Assembly (NCBI RefSeq): GCF_004331255.1
Contig: NZ_SJOF01000010.1
Span: 22,561 to 86,560 of the forward strand
DNA: 64,000 nucleotides
From: Acinetobacter sp. ANC 4173
GTDB lineage: Bacteria; Pseudomonadota; Gammaproteobacteria; Pseudomonadales; Moraxellaceae
Direction of reading: 5' to 3'
Shown in pieces: positions 48,976-57,651 of the stretch; positions within the stretch are counted from its first letter, which is position 1, and each line of letters starts with the position of its first letter. The position numbers and the translations under genes are program-made. The notes under the pieces are model-generated. The model was not told where the DNA came from. It did no database searches and saw only the letters and a program-made list of their open reading frames with translations.

Positions 48976-49004
48976 AACCGACTTAGAAATAAGTCGGTTT
49001 TTTT
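48976..49004 (+). terminator. GNRA-loop terminator hairpin
   Basis: AACCGACTTA (48976-48985), GAAA loop, TAAGTCGGTT (48990-48999), then a T tract. It follows the interrupted gene by about 90 bases. Confidence 0.9.
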
Positions 49005-49129
49005 ATATGAAGTTTTGATATTTCTTGCAAAAATAAATTAAAAAACACTCAATTTTAACTTTTCCAAAAAAACTCCCTACTTTCATTCCAGAAATTATCC
49101 CCTATTTCTGCGGATAAAAAGAAGGCGGT

Positions 49130-49340
49130 TTTTAACCTGATGTGTACGCATATGCTTACAACAATTCCCGCCCTTTGCGGCTATACGACCTCAGGTGGAT
49201 TTCTTATCATGGGGAGATAGAGAACAGGAAGTTCCAAAGAACAAGAATAAGAAAGATCGCACAAGGACTGCAAGGTACGACAGGAGTTATACCAAGCGAA
49301 CCGATACGAAAAAGCCCGACAGGATGTCGGGCTTTTTTAT
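49130..49340 (+). ncRNA. Candidate structured non-coding RNA ending in a strong terminator
   Basis: No protein fits this 210-base segment, which is richer in G/C than its surroundings. ACCTGA (49135-49140) pairs exactly with TCAGGT (49191-49196), enclosing GCATATGC-centred and CCGC-CCTTT-GCGG (49168-49180) hairpins. The segment ends at a 12 bp terminator stem AAAAGCCCGACA/TGTCGGGCTTTT (49310-49335) plus T tract. Together these resemble a free-standing small RNA. Phage C4-type antisense RNA is one possibility, raised from general resemblance only. Confidence 0.45.
49309..49338 (+). terminator. Terminator of the candidate small RNA
   Basis: AAAAGCCCGACA and TGTCGGGCTTTT arms around a two-base centre, followed by extra T residues. 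Confidence 0.92.
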
Positions 49341-49351
49341 TGTATGTATTT

Positions 49352-49379
49352 ATTTCTCATAATCACCATTATGAGAAAT
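49352..49379. repeat. Perfect 12 bp hairpin
   Basis: ATTTCTCATAAT (49352-49363) and ATTATGAGAAAT (49368-49379) around CACC. No T run follows, so it is more like a protein-binding palindrome or transcript hairpin than a terminator. Confidence 0.55.
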
Positions 49380-49441
49380 CGAAACTATTTCCAAGGTATT
49401 TGATAGAATCAAAAAAGATATGAATCTTATCGAGATATAAA

Positions 49442-50073
49442 GTGAAAGATAAAATCATAGATATATTGAAATATGTATAGAATCCAAAATTTGATTTAGA
49501 TAACAATTATGAATATTAACATCTACAAGATATGGCTAAATTTATTTTAGATGTATTAGATGATGATCAACGTGAAACAAGAATTAATGCGTTCCTGAAA
49601 AAAAATTCAACTGAGCGGTATAAAGGTGAGATATCTCCAGATAAGTCTGATTCGATAACATCATTAATCTTAAGTTGGACAAATCCACTAAAAAAGCAGG
49701 AGATGTAATTACTCAAGATACATCAACTTTTTCACTGTATTCTGACCCAGAATTACCAACTAATTTTAGCTACCCTCAGCTATTTATAAATATAAGCCAA
49801 AATAGCAAGGACATTGATGTTGGGAATTGGGACGTTATTGATGCAAAAATAGAATCAGGGTCTAGCATACGAATTAAGAAAAAAGATGAGCATAAGCTAA
49901 TACCATTTGCGTATTTAGTAGATTGGGCTGCATATTTTAATGGTGATGATACTGATGGTGATCCATCAGTTTTTGTTTTTAATCTAGGTGATATACCACA
50001 TCATATAAAGTTTAAAAACTTCAAATGTTGGTTAGAGAAAGCGCCTAGACAATTTGCACAAAAAAACGTATAA
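49442..50073 (+). pseudogene. Hypothetical gene with two stops and one frameshift
   Basis: From GTG 49442 one frame reads KDKIIDILKYV, TAG, NPKFDLDNNYEY, TAA, HLQDMAKFILDVLDDDQRET to WTNPLKKQEM and a stop at 49706-49708. The next frame carries on from about 49690 as GDVITQDTSTFSLYSDPELP to an end at 50071-50073. One added A in the six-A run at 49689-49695 restores continuity. Both stops are one base from glutamine codons. The intact ancestor would be about 210 residues, family unknown. The last 132 codons alone (TTG start) look open but are probably just the tail. Confidence 0.65.
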
Positions 50074-50107
50074 CACCCTTCTTCAAATCTAACTGGTGAC
50101 TCAAACC

Positions 50108-51043
50108 GTGAAACTCATCCTTGCACCCATGGAAGGCTTAACTGACCCGATTATGCGTGATGTGTTAACATCCGTCGGCAGCTTCGACTGGTGTGTAACC
50201 GAGTTTATTCGTGTCACCAACTCTGTGTTACCGGATCATATTTACCATCAGTTTTGTCCTGAATTACTCAACGATGGGAAAACAGCTTCGGGCACACCCG
50301 TACACGTGCAGTTTTTAGGCAATGACCCTGAGATGTTGGCAGCCAATGCCATTCGAGCCGTTGCACTTGGTGCACCCGCTATCGATATGAACTTTGGTTG
50401 CCCTGCCAAAACAGTCAATCGTCATCGTGGCGGTTCGGTATTGTTAGATGAACCTGAAGTGGTACACGAGTTGGTCAAAGCTGTGCGTGATGCAGTGCCT
50501 CCGCATATTCCGGTATCCGCCAAAATGCGCTTGGGCTATATGGACCGCAACTTTATGCTGGAAAATGCCCATGCCATTGAAGATGCGGGCGCAGCTTGGG
50601 TAACGGTACATGCCCGGACCAAAGCCGATGGCTATACCCCGCCCGCATTTTGGGATCAGTTACAACCCATTCGTGAAGCATTGAAAATTAATGTGATTGC
50701 CAATGGCGAAATCTGGACCAATACTGATGCTAAACAATGTCGCTTAGAGTCAGGTTGTGAAGACCTAATGATAGGTCGTGGTGCTGTCACGACTCCCGAT
50801 TTAACTCAATGTATCCGCCAAAACTCAGATACTGCTTTATTGAGTTGGAATGATTTATTGGCTTTGCAAATTCGCTTTATTAACGGCCCAGCCAAAACCG
50901 AAATTGGTATGCTTGGACGCTATAAACAATGGTTAGGCATGATGTCTAAGCATTATCCTGAAGCGAAATTACTTTGGGATGAAGTAAAACGTATTAAACA
51001 ATTGCATGAAATTGTAGAAAAATTAGAAGCAGCAGTGCTCTAA
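50108..51043 (+). CDS. dusC: tRNA-dihydrouridine(16) synthase
   Basis: FMN-dependent reduction of uridine 16 in tRNA. The sequence follows E. coli DusC: LAPMEGLTDPIMRDVLT at the start, active cysteine in MNFGCPAKTVNRHRGGS, AKMRLGY, VHARTKADGY and NVIANGEIW. Two GTG starts exist; 50108 (311 residues) is preferred because GGTGA is 8 nt upstream and it aligns with the DusC N-terminus; 50096 would add four residues. It follows the decayed island directly. Confidence 0.93.
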   Translation: MKLILAPMEGLTDPIMRDVLTSVGSFDWCVTEFIRVTNSVLPDHIYHQFCPELLNDGKTASGTPVHVQFLGNDPEMLAANAIRAVALGAPAIDMNFGCPAKTVNRHRGGSVLLDEPEVVHELVKAVRDAVPPHIPVSAKMRLGYMDRNFMLENAHAIEDAGAAWVTVHARTKADGYTPPAFWDQLQPIREALKINVIANGEIWTNTDAKQCRLESGCEDLMIGRGAVTTPDLTQCIRQNSDTALLSWNDLLALQIRFINGPAKTEIGMLGRYKQWLGMMSKHYPEAKLLWDEVKRIKQLHEIVEKLEAAVL

Positions 51044-51055
51044 GTTTCAAATAAA

Positions 51056-51086
51056 AGCCATGAGATACTTTTCATATCTCATGACT
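51056..51086 (-). terminator. Terminator between dusC and the SnoaL-like gene
   Basis: CATGAGATA (51059-51067) pairs with TATCTCATG (51075-51083). The minus-strand side continues into GGCTTTTATT, so it suits the SnoaL-like gene best. Confidence 0.65.
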
Positions 51087-51103
51087 GTTTCAAGCTAAAA
51101 TCA

Positions 51104-51550
51104 TTAACTCACTTCGCTGAGTAAAATAGGCAGTCCTGTTTCAAGTTGTATTGGCATAGAAATATGCTGATGCGCCACTTTCCAGACTTGCTCTACTTTC
51201 TGAAAACAAATGGTGGTGCGGCACCAAAACACTTCTAAATTGGGAATTGCATCAATTTGATCGACCTTTGAAAAACAGTGCAATACGGCGAGTTCTGGCT
51301 GGGCAATAAGTTTAATGCCTTCACGATATACACGAATGTTTCCAGCTTTCACTGGGAGATAACGCCTCCACAATTGTTTGTACGCATCTATACCCGTTAA
51401 ATGGGTACTTACATCAATTAAACTTACATCTTCGACACAAAGATCAGCTAAAGCTTGTATATCCATGCTTGCTACAGCTTCATCCCATTGTTTTAACATT
51501 AATAAGATGGCATGGGCACTTTGCTCATCACCCGTAATTTCTATGCTCAT
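51104..51550 (-). CDS. SnoaL/NTF2-like nuclear-transport-factor-fold protein
   Basis: A 148-residue NTF2-like cone-fold protein (ILLMLKQWDEAVASMDIQAL, DVSLIDVSTHLTG, WKVAHQHISMPI), probably of the YybH/ketosteroid-isomerase-like branch. The C-terminal HxHxSxP pattern is common there. AAGGA is 8 nt before the ATG. Small-molecule binding or isomerase-like activity is likely but not defined. It is a single-gene unit between two terminators. Confidence 0.8.
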   Translation of the reverse strand: MSIEITGDEQSAHAILLMLKQWDEAVASMDIQALADLCVEDVSLIDVSTHLTGIDAYKQLWRRYLPVKAGNIRVYREGIKLIAQPELAVLHCFSKVDQIDAIPNLEVFWCRTTICFQKVEQVWKVAHQHISMPIQLETGLPILLSEVS

Positions 51551-51834
51551 CGTGTCATTCCTTTACAGTGTATCAACTTATCATCAACATAAGCTCTGAT
51601 TTTGACGGCATCACGACTTAAACGTATCTGTATACCAATAAAACATTCAGAGACATTTTGCCTTTTATACACAGTCTTAGAAGGTGCACTCCCTACAGCC
51701 TCCACAAACTTAAAACATGTGATTTTCATCACACTATAAAAACTATAGCGAAAATAATTCGGAGAATAAAGTGGTAATTTTAAAGGGCTTTGAAATCCTT
51801 TTTTCCTAGCCGCTTTTACCAAATTTAATTCAAT

Positions 51835-51860
51835 AAAAAAGCATGTCGATATGGACATGC
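51835..51860 (-). terminator. Terminator of the YegP-like gene
   Basis: AAGCATGTC/GACATGCTT stem (51839-51862) with loop GATATG, followed on the minus strand by a T tract. The spacer from here to 51551 holds no credible gene. Confidence 0.85.
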
Positions 51861-51881
51861 TTCATTGAGATAAATCTGGGA

Positions 51882-52217
51882 TTACACCGTTAAATCTTTA
51901 ATTGTGGTGACCAAGCCATTATTTTTGACTGACTCAATCCCCTTATCACGCGATTGTTCAGAGGAATAAAATTGACTGGTACCAATAATCTGATGATTGG
52001 CTGCTTTTAAATTAAAATACGGCTTACCATTACTGGCCGTTAAACGCTCATAGCGACTGTCATCAGCACTATTTTTATGTACAGACTCTATGCCCACATG
52101 CGCTGAGGCTTTTGCTTTATACAACTCACTGGTTAAAATAACTTCTCCATTACCCGCTTTGAGCACAAAGCGATATTGACCATCTTTTGCTTGACTCAGT
52201 TCAAACCATCCAGACAT
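51882..52217 (-). CDS. YegP family protein (two DUF1508 repeats)
   Basis: A 111-residue protein with two DUF1508 units: GQYRFVLKAGNGEVILTSELY with GIESVHKNS, then GKPYFNLKAANHQIIGTSQF with GIESVKNNG. Such small proteins are common in proteobacteria and have no established function. Length and tandem layout match YegP. A clear terminator follows. Confidence 0.9.
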   Translation of the reverse strand: MSGWFELSQAKDGQYRFVLKAGNGEVILTSELYKAKASAHVGIESVHKNSADDSRYERLTASNGKPYFNLKAANHQIIGTSQFYSSEQSRDKGIESVKNNGLVTTIKDLTV

Positions 52218-52442
52218 AACGTCATTCCTCTTGTTGTTTTAAATTTATTTATTGTTGCTTGAAACTATTTTAGTTCTAAGAAATATAAATGACTTTTATA
52301 TAACAAAAAAGAGCTTTTTTGATCAAACATAAGTCCAGTAAGTAACACAGTAATTCAAACCGCCCTAAAACCATGCAATTTCAGGGGCGATTATCAATTT
52401 TTGCTTCAATAACAATAGAAGAACAAGATGGAATCACGTCAC

Positions 52443-52811
52443 TCAGGTAGGTACAACCACGGTTTTACCGTAAAAAGCGCTTTCCATTTCAAGAATTTCC
52501 ACACATAGTTGTACCGTCAAATGCGTTTGCTTCGGTAGTAACTGCTGTAATACTAAAAGTAATTGATTGGAAATTTCTGTTTTTGTAGCGATATCTCGCC
52601 CTGAGAGCAAAGAAACCTTCACATGTACATAGGCTTGATTCGATTCACCTAAACCAATCAAATAATCACTTTGACAAATTGCTCGGCTTTTAATGTCTGT
52701 GGCAACTTTTACATGACCGGTCGCAAACAGTGCTTGGTTTAGACCTAATAAAATAGGCTGGGAGTGAAAGTCTTTTAAATTGTCAGAATATTCCAAATGA
52801 ATATGCGGCAT
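52443..52811 (-). CDS. 5-carboxymethyl-2-hydroxymuconate isomerase-like tautomerase
   Basis: A 122-residue tautomerase-superfamily protein. ATG 52809-52811 gives MPHIHLEYSDNL, placing the catalytic proline directly after the initiator, as needed for this family; a longer frame start would bury it. CHMI acts in homoprotocatechuate degradation, but no other pathway genes are nearby, so substrate remains open. It is not clearly co-transcribed with neighbours. Confidence 0.85.
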   Translation of the reverse strand: MPHIHLEYSDNLKDFHSQPILLGLNQALFATGHVKVATDIKSRAICQSDYLIGLGESNQAYVHVKVSLLSGRDIATKTEISNQLLLVLQQLLPKQTHLTVQLCVEILEMESAFYGKTVVVPT

Positions 52812-52926
52812 CTGAGTGCAACCCAAACAGTGAAAACTGGGTTATAACATGTTTTCATAGCTCACTGATGCAAGAAAAAGGATGATCTCATCCCCAATCT
52901 ATGCATAGTGAGATAGAACCTTACAA

Positions 52927-53271
52927 TTAAACTTTTTTCACATATTCTGATTTCAGTTTAATTGCCCCAATACCGTCAACCTTGCAATCAATATCATGGC
53001 CATCACTGGCTTCAGGCAATAAACGAATGTTCTTGACCTTAGTCCCGACTTTAACCACTGAAGATGAGCCTTTGATTTTTAAATCTTTAATTACAGTCAC
53101 AGTATCGCCATCGACCAATAAGTTGCCATTGGCATCCTTAATTTGAGCAACGTCTTCTGTTTGATTCAGCTCACCTTCTTTCCATTCGTGTGAGCATTCT
53201 GGGCAAATTAATAAGTCGCCATCTTGATAGGTATATTCTGATTGGCATTTTGGGCAGTTTGGTAAAGACAT
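52927..53271 (-). CDS. PhnA/YjdM family zinc-ribbon protein
   Basis: A 114-residue PhnA-domain protein. ATG 53271 gives [20 protein letters not shown]; an ATG 12 bases upstream is possible. The N-terminal zinc ribbon has CPKC and CPEC, and the C-terminal half ([20 protein letters not shown], then [14 protein letters not shown]) is the PhnA/YjdM domain. Despite the historical name, phosphonate breakdown is not established for this branch. Confidence 0.9.
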   Translation of the reverse strand: MSLPNCPKCQSEYTYQDGDLLICPECSHEWKEGELNQTEDVAQIKDANGNLLVDGDTVTVIKDLKIKGSSSVVKVGTKVKNIRLLPEASDGHDIDCKVDGIGAIKLKSEYVKKV

Positions 53272-53350
53272 AAAAAAACTCAAAAAAATAAAGCTTAGTG
53301 TACTGTAAAATTACTGATAACCCTAAATTCCATATGGGTATTTCTGCAAA

Positions 53351-53968
53351 TTATCGCTTTTGAAATATCACATAATTAAATTTCTGAGCTTGTTGATTGG
53401 GTGTGATATGCACGTCCTGTACACTCGAAATGAAACGGAAATCGGGTTCAGCAAATTGTTGCTGTAATTGTGCAACACTATAACGTTGAACCTCTAATCC
53501 ACTGCATTGTACAGGGCCATCTTCAGCAAAAGTAGCTACAATCACGTACCCTAAAGGCTGTACGGCTGTTTTCACTTGCTGTATATAACGCTTTTGGTCT
53601 TGAGGTTGAGTCAAAAAATGAAATACAGCACGATCATGCCAAACTTGATAAGTTTCTGGTTCGAGTTCCACGCTTAAAAGGTTTGCTACCTTCCAATCAA
53701 TCAAATGAGCGCGATCACCTAAACGCTGTTGGCTCTGCTGTAAAGCCATGTTCGATATATCCAATACAGTTAAATGGTTATAACCTAAATCGAGTAACTC
53801 ATCAGCAAGTATCGATGCGCCAGCGCCAACATCAATAATTGCAGCATTAAAGTCCAACTTCAAAGACTGAATCAATTGTATCGATTGACTTGCATGTAAC
53901 TGAAACCAACTGACTTGCGTCACGGCTTTATCTGTATAAACCCTGTTCCAATGTGTTTCTGTTGACAT
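53351..53968 (-). CDS. Class I SAM-dependent methyltransferase
   Basis: A 205-residue small methyltransferase with motif I AAIIDVGAGASILADELLD near residue 42 and acidic residue in LTVLDISNMAL. The motif HDRAVFHFLT and opening HWNRVYTDK...VSWFQ mark a widespread bacterial group of unknown substrate (often annotated with thiopurine or tellurite methyltransferase-like names). It is 46 bp after the DUF488 gene, which may be co-transcribed. Confidence 0.85.
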   Translation of the reverse strand: MSTETHWNRVYTDKAVTQVSWFQLHASQSIQLIQSLKLDFNAAIIDVGAGASILADELLDLGYNHLTVLDISNMALQQSQQRLGDRAHLIDWKVANLLSVELEPETYQVWHDRAVFHFLTQPQDQKRYIQQVKTAVQPLGYVIVATFAEDGPVQCSGLEVQRYSVAQLQQQFAEPDFRFISSVQDVHITPNQQAQKFNYVIFQKR

Positions 53969-54014
53969 GTCGGCATTCCCAACAACGATTCAATTATAAA
54001 AAATATATTATATT

Positions 54015-54377
54015 TTAAGTATTTTCTTCTTCAGGGGATTCTAAATAATGCTTCAAGACCACCGCATGATTTTGGGTTGCATTCTTTGCCGCAGTAATCA
54101 AGCTAATATTATGATGTTGGACTAAACCTCGTAATTCTGCGAGTGCTTCAGGATGTTGCCTCAATTCCAGCAAATATTTTGCTCGAAATTCTTCCCAGCC
54201 AATTAAATCTTGGTGATAAGACTGCCTTAAAACAGTGGACGGTGTAATCTCTTTGGGCCAAAGATCAATCTTGGCATCTTGTTTTTTAATGCCTCTTGGC
54301 CATAGACGATCCACTAGAATTCGTAATCCATCATCTGCGGTTACAGGACTATAGGCACGCTTGATTTGTATCTGCAT
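54015..54377 (-). CDS. DUF488 family protein (YeaO-like)
   Basis: A 120-residue DUF488 protein: QIKRAYSP, ILVDRLWPRGIKK and LITAAKNATQNHAVVL are family motifs. In the usual signature LTLLYAAKD the conserved pattern is retained here as ISLITAAKN. Function unknown. It sits in a set of short minus-strand genes with small gaps. Confidence 0.87.
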   Translation of the reverse strand: MQIQIKRAYSPVTADDGLRILVDRLWPRGIKKQDAKIDLWPKEITPSTVLRQSYHQDLIGWEEFRAKYLLELRQHPEALAELRGLVQHHNISLITAAKNATQNHAVVLKHYLESPEEENT

Positions 54378-54412
54378 TGATTTCCTTAGCGATGAGAAAA
54401 TAAATAACTCAT

Positions 54413-54757
54413 TTAACTTTCCATACTAATATCTTCAACATTTCCATCTTCATCAAATGAGACACATAGCACATAGTCAGTCACATTTTCTGGCAGACTA
54501 AAGTCAATCGAATCATCATTTTCTTCAACCGAATGAAAGTCCAAAAAGCGTTGGGTCGATAATAACTCAATCACCTGCTTCGCTTCAGGGCGCGTGAGCC
54601 CAGTATGATGCTGCCAATACTGCGAAGAGATTTCTTGCAGATGATGCTCTACATACAAGCGCACTTGATTATCTAAACCGACATCTTGCAGATAGCTTTG
54701 CCAAATCGCATTCCGAGCTTTCTGTTCTCTGTCCTTAAAATTATTAAACGTTTGCAT
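54413..54757 (-). CDS. Conserved hypothetical acidic protein
   Basis: A 114-residue acidic protein, not recognised by name. An N-terminal helical half (KARNAIWQSYLQDVGLDNQV, HLQEISSQYWQHHTG) is followed by a beta-like acidic end (DYVLCVSFDEDGNVEDISMES). The regular codon use, internal spacing (14 bp to the next gene upstream) and an ordinary start support a real gene. No domain call is made. Confidence 0.7.
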   Translation of the reverse strand: MQTFNNFKDREQKARNAIWQSYLQDVGLDNQVRLYVEHHLQEISSQYWQHHTGLTRPEAKQVIELLSTQRFLDFHSVEENDDSIDFSLPENVTDYVLCVSFDEDGNVEDISMES

Positions 54758-54771
54758 AACATCCTTACCAT

Positions 54772-55218
54772 TTATCCATCAGGTATTTCAGGCGTAATCA
54801 GGAGTGCCAGCAACTGTAAAGACTCTTGCCAGCCCAAATAGCACGCTTCTACGGGAATTACATCGGGTATGCCAGATTGTGTAATTTGAATTTCCGTCCC
54901 CACAGAGACCGCTTTAAATTGAACTTCGACTTCAATTAAATCGGGCATGTTTGGATCTTCAAATTGATCAACATAGCGTAACCGTTCATTTGGAACCACT
55001 TCGTGATATGTGCCACCAAAACCAATGCGTGTGCCTGTAGAAAAGTTAGTGAAATACATGCGATATTTGCCCTCAGGCTTCACCTCAAGCAAATCGACAT
55101 GTGCGGTAAAACCGTGGGGTGCCATCCATTTGACTAAGGCATCTGCTGTGGTAAATGCCCGATAAACACGCTCCGGTGGCGCATTAAACACGCGATGTAA
55201 TTGAACCGTATTCGACAT
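54772..55218 (-). CDS. SRPBCC/AHSA1 (START-like) domain protein
   Basis: A 148-residue Activator of Hsp90 homologue 1-like protein: HRVFNAPPERVYRAFTTADA, LVKWMAPHGFTA and the closing CYLGWQESLQLLALL are diagnostic. The fold binds hydrophobic ligands; bacterial members have no agreed role. Fourteen bases separate it from the next gene, suggesting co-expression. Confidence 0.9.
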   Translation of the reverse strand: MSNTVQLHRVFNAPPERVYRAFTTADALVKWMAPHGFTAHVDLLEVKPEGKYRMYFTNFSTGTRIGFGGTYHEVVPNERLRYVDQFEDPNMPDLIEVEVQFKAVSVGTEIQITQSGIPDVIPVEACYLGWQESLQLLALLITPEIPDG

Positions 55219-55328
55219 GGGACACCTATATTTTTATTCTTTGGTTTCAAATAGTGTACGGTAAGTCGAGGTGGCTTATGTATAACTTGAGTATGAATTA
55301 CACAGCAACCACCTACTTTGGCATCTCG

Positions 55329-55697
55329 CTACTCGTCATCATAATCATAGAGATAGCTCAGACAGCCCCAACCGTCATATTCACCTTGGAACATTTCGGC
55401 AATTTTAACGAACCACTCTTCTAAATCTTGAACATCCTGATATTCAGGAATCATATTGACATGAACGTTCAATACCCATAAATCACTGCCATCATTTTTG
55501 ACTTCTTCTTGAAACAGCGAAATTTTTTGTTCTTCATGCAATAAATGCACAGCGCATTTTTCTGCCTGATCTTGGGTTGTAAAAACAATAGAAAATTCAA
55601 TTTCGTGTAGATCGGTTAGATCATTACCGTCTTCATACATTTGCCACAGTACATTACCGTTATCATCATCTGGAAATAATTCATAGTTGCGGCTCAT
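55329..55697 (-). CDS. RraB-like ribonuclease E inhibitor domain protein
   Basis: A 122-residue acidic protein of the RraB family: DDDNGNVLWQMYEDGNDL, an internal EIEFSIVFTTQDQAEKCAVHL and a C-terminal aromatic/acidic GEYDGWGCLSYLY. In E. coli RraB binds and inhibits RNase E; whether this shorter relative does so is inferred. It is separated by over 100 bases from the gene on either side. Confidence 0.82.
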   Translation of the reverse strand: MSRNYELFPDDDNGNVLWQMYEDGNDLTDLHEIEFSIVFTTQDQAEKCAVHLLHEEQKISLFQEEVKNDGSDLWVLNVHVNMIPEYQDVQDLEEWFVKIAEMFQGEYDGWGCLSYLYDYDDE

Positions 55698-55781
55698 TGT
55701 TATATCCCTACTTTTTTGTTTATTAATTCAACGTAATTTAGCATGATTTTATGACAGTTTAAGCCCCCCAAATAGATATTT

Positions 55782-56447
55782 TTAGAATGCAGCTAAACTC
55801 TGAATATCGACCAACGCTCCACTGAGTGGCTGGACAAATGTCAAGTGGCTGGCATGTAATGCCATGCGCTTTAAAGGACTTTGCAAGGGTTCTGGATGAT
55901 AGAGTTTATCCCCAGTGATGGGATGTCCAATATATTGCATATGCACACGTAATTGATGGGAGCGTCCTGTAATCGGGGTTAACAATACATGGCTGATATC
56001 CTGCATTGAATCATAGTGCATCAGTTCAAATAAGGTTTTAGCAGCTTTACCCAATTCAAAATGCACAATCTGACGTGGGCGATTTTCCCAATCCGTAATT
56101 AAAGGGACTTCTACACTTCCCGATTGCTGAATCCGACCTTGCACCAATGCCTGATAATGTTTGGTCACCGTTCGCGCTTGAAACATTTTGCTGACCGCAA
56201 CTTCGGCATCACGATGTTTGGCAAACATCAAAATTCCTGAGGTCGCCATATCCAAACGATGGGTAATTTTCGCATCAGGAAATTGCGCTAAAACACGATA
56301 ATAAGCACTATCATGATGTTCAGGTAAACGCCCAGGCACCGACAGCAAACCCGCAGGTTTATTAATGATCACCAAGTCTGCATCTTCATAAATAATCTGC
56401 AAAGGTTCTTGTGGCGGGGTATAAACGAAGTGGTCATTAAGAGGCAT
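55782..56447 (-). CDS. rluA: Dual-specificity tRNA/23S rRNA pseudouridine synthase
   Basis: Modifies U746 of 23S rRNA and U32 of some tRNAs. 221 residues from ATG 56445-56447, starting MPLNDHFVYTPPQEPLQIIY, close to the E. coli RluA N-terminus. Motifs: NKPAGLLSVPGRLPEH, catalytic aspartate in HRLDMATSGIL, and ITGRSHQLRVHM. A longer TTG frame (56492) would add a CPHC segment but lacks support. Strong match to RluA rather than RluC/D by length and absence of an S4 domain. Confidence 0.92.
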   Translation of the reverse strand: MPLNDHFVYTPPQEPLQIIYEDADLVIINKPAGLLSVPGRLPEHHDSAYYRVLAQFPDAKITHRLDMATSGILMFAKHRDAEVAVSKMFQARTVTKHYQALVQGRIQQSGSVEVPLITDWENRPRQIVHFELGKAAKTLFELMHYDSMQDISHVLLTPITGRSHQLRVHMQYIGHPITGDKLYHPEPLQSPLKRMALHASHLTFVQPLSGALVDIQSLAAF

Positions 56448-56573
56448 GAGCAGATGGGATGACAAACAATGCGGGCAAAATATCAAGCTCAATTCAGACT
56501 GTCAATTTTTCTGCTTTTCAGTCATTTTATTTATCCCAAAGTGCTACTTTCTCCATCAAGAATCTACAAATAT

Positions 56574-57272
56574 TTAGCGATGCTTATTCATTTCTGACAG
56601 TAAATCTAATTGAATTTCCTGAATTTGTGTCAGCCTTTCCCATTGATGTGACAGCAAATGATCCATTTTTTCATGTAAATGCCGAATTTCTAATTCTGCT
56701 TTCAAATTAATTTGATAGTCGTGCTGCGAGCGTAAACGGTCTTTGGCTTCCTGTCGATTTTGGCTCATCATAATAATCGGCGCCTGTATGGCCGCCAAAC
56801 AAGACAAAACCAAATTCAATAAAATAAAAGGATACGGATCGACTGGATGTACCCATAACACCACTGTATTTAAAAGAATCCAAAGCACTAAAAAAACGCC
56901 GAAACAAATTAAAAAAATCCAACTGCCGCCAAAACTGGCAATTTTATCTGCCAATTTCTCTCCCATTGTCCAGTTTTGATCAAATTCAGTTTCGATGTTT
57001 TTGGTGATGAGTTCATGCCGTTGCATACTGCTAATCACTTCACGCTCTAAATCGGTCAGCTCACCTTTTTCAGATTTCAACAACGAATGTACATACTGAA
57101 TCCGATAGTGGGTCAAATCGGGTCGACAAATAAAACTGTCTGATGACCAATCTGGTTCATCTTTTTTGATCTCATCGCTGATCACATCACGAATAATATG
57201 CCCAGAGACCAATGCTTTATAAGGAAATGACTTTTTGCACACTGCACACGTTTGATTTTGTCTATCGGTCAT
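56574..57272 (-). CDS. DUF1003 membrane protein
   Basis: A 232-residue DUF1003 protein. A CAVCKKSF cysteine pair near the N-terminus may bind metal; two membrane helices (about 110-133 and 143-166, SWIFLICFGVFLVLWILLNT and PFILLNLVLSCLAAIQAPII) are followed by the family motif MMSQNRQEAKDRLRSQHDY and a coiled coil. Function unknown; sequence is a typical full-length member. Confidence 0.9.
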   Translation of the reverse strand: MTDRQNQTCAVCKKSFPYKALVSGHIIRDVISDEIKKDEPDWSSDSFICRPDLTHYRIQYVHSLLKSEKGELTDLEREVISSMQRHELITKNIETEFDQNWTMGEKLADKIASFGGSWIFLICFGVFLVLWILLNTVVLWVHPVDPYPFILLNLVLSCLAAIQAPIIMMSQNRQEAKDRLRSQHDYQINLKAELEIRHLHEKMDHLLSHQWERLTQIQEIQLDLLSEMNKHR

Positions 57273-57365
57273 CTTTTTTAATTCGTTTTCTATTTTGACT
57301 CCATCATAACAATTTTCGGTTTAAATGAAGCCACTTCCATTAATGCAACACTACAAATGTCAGAT

Positions 57366-57608
57366 TTAACTTAAAAGAGATAGAACAATAAATGGAACCA
57401 AATTAAACACCATAATTAAAATTTTATAGACCGCCATCGCAGCATAATGAATTGCATCAAAAGTTTGATCATTCAGATTAAACCAGCGACCATGTAAGCT
57501 TTTCATCCACGTTCGGGCATAGATAAAAACCAAAAACCAAATCAATAAAATGAGATAATTAAGAGCCAAACACCAGCCCAATACCTGCTGTAATAATTGC
57601 ATATCCAT
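57366..57608 (-). CDS. Small two-to-three-helix membrane protein (DUF6868-like)
   Basis: An 80-residue hydrophobic protein: LGWCLALNYLILLIWFLVFI and MAVYKILIMVFNLVPFIVLS are membrane segments, separated by a polar loop with HGRWFNLNDQTFDAIHYA. This pattern matches a small uncharacterised bacterial membrane family, tentatively DUF6868. It is 43 bp after the DUF4256 gene on the same strand. Confidence 0.72.
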   Translation of the reverse strand: MDMQLLQQVLGWCLALNYLILLIWFLVFIYARTWMKSLHGRWFNLNDQTFDAIHYAAMAVYKILIMVFNLVPFIVLSLLS

Positions 57609-57651
57609 ATGTATTACTCTCTATCTTCACGTTCAATAGTCACGTCATGAG

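Noticed and set aside
48362..49708. Stop-codon reassignment or suppression in the hypothetical genes
   Set aside because: All surrounding genes use the standard code with normal stops; the affected genes also carry a frameshift, so decay is the better explanation.
51547..51858. 103-residue minus-strand frame overlapping the SnoaL-like gene start by four bases
   Set aside because: Its start lies inside the terminator hairpin of the YegP-like gene and its composition is not protein-like. The SnoaL-like gene has its own good ribosome site.
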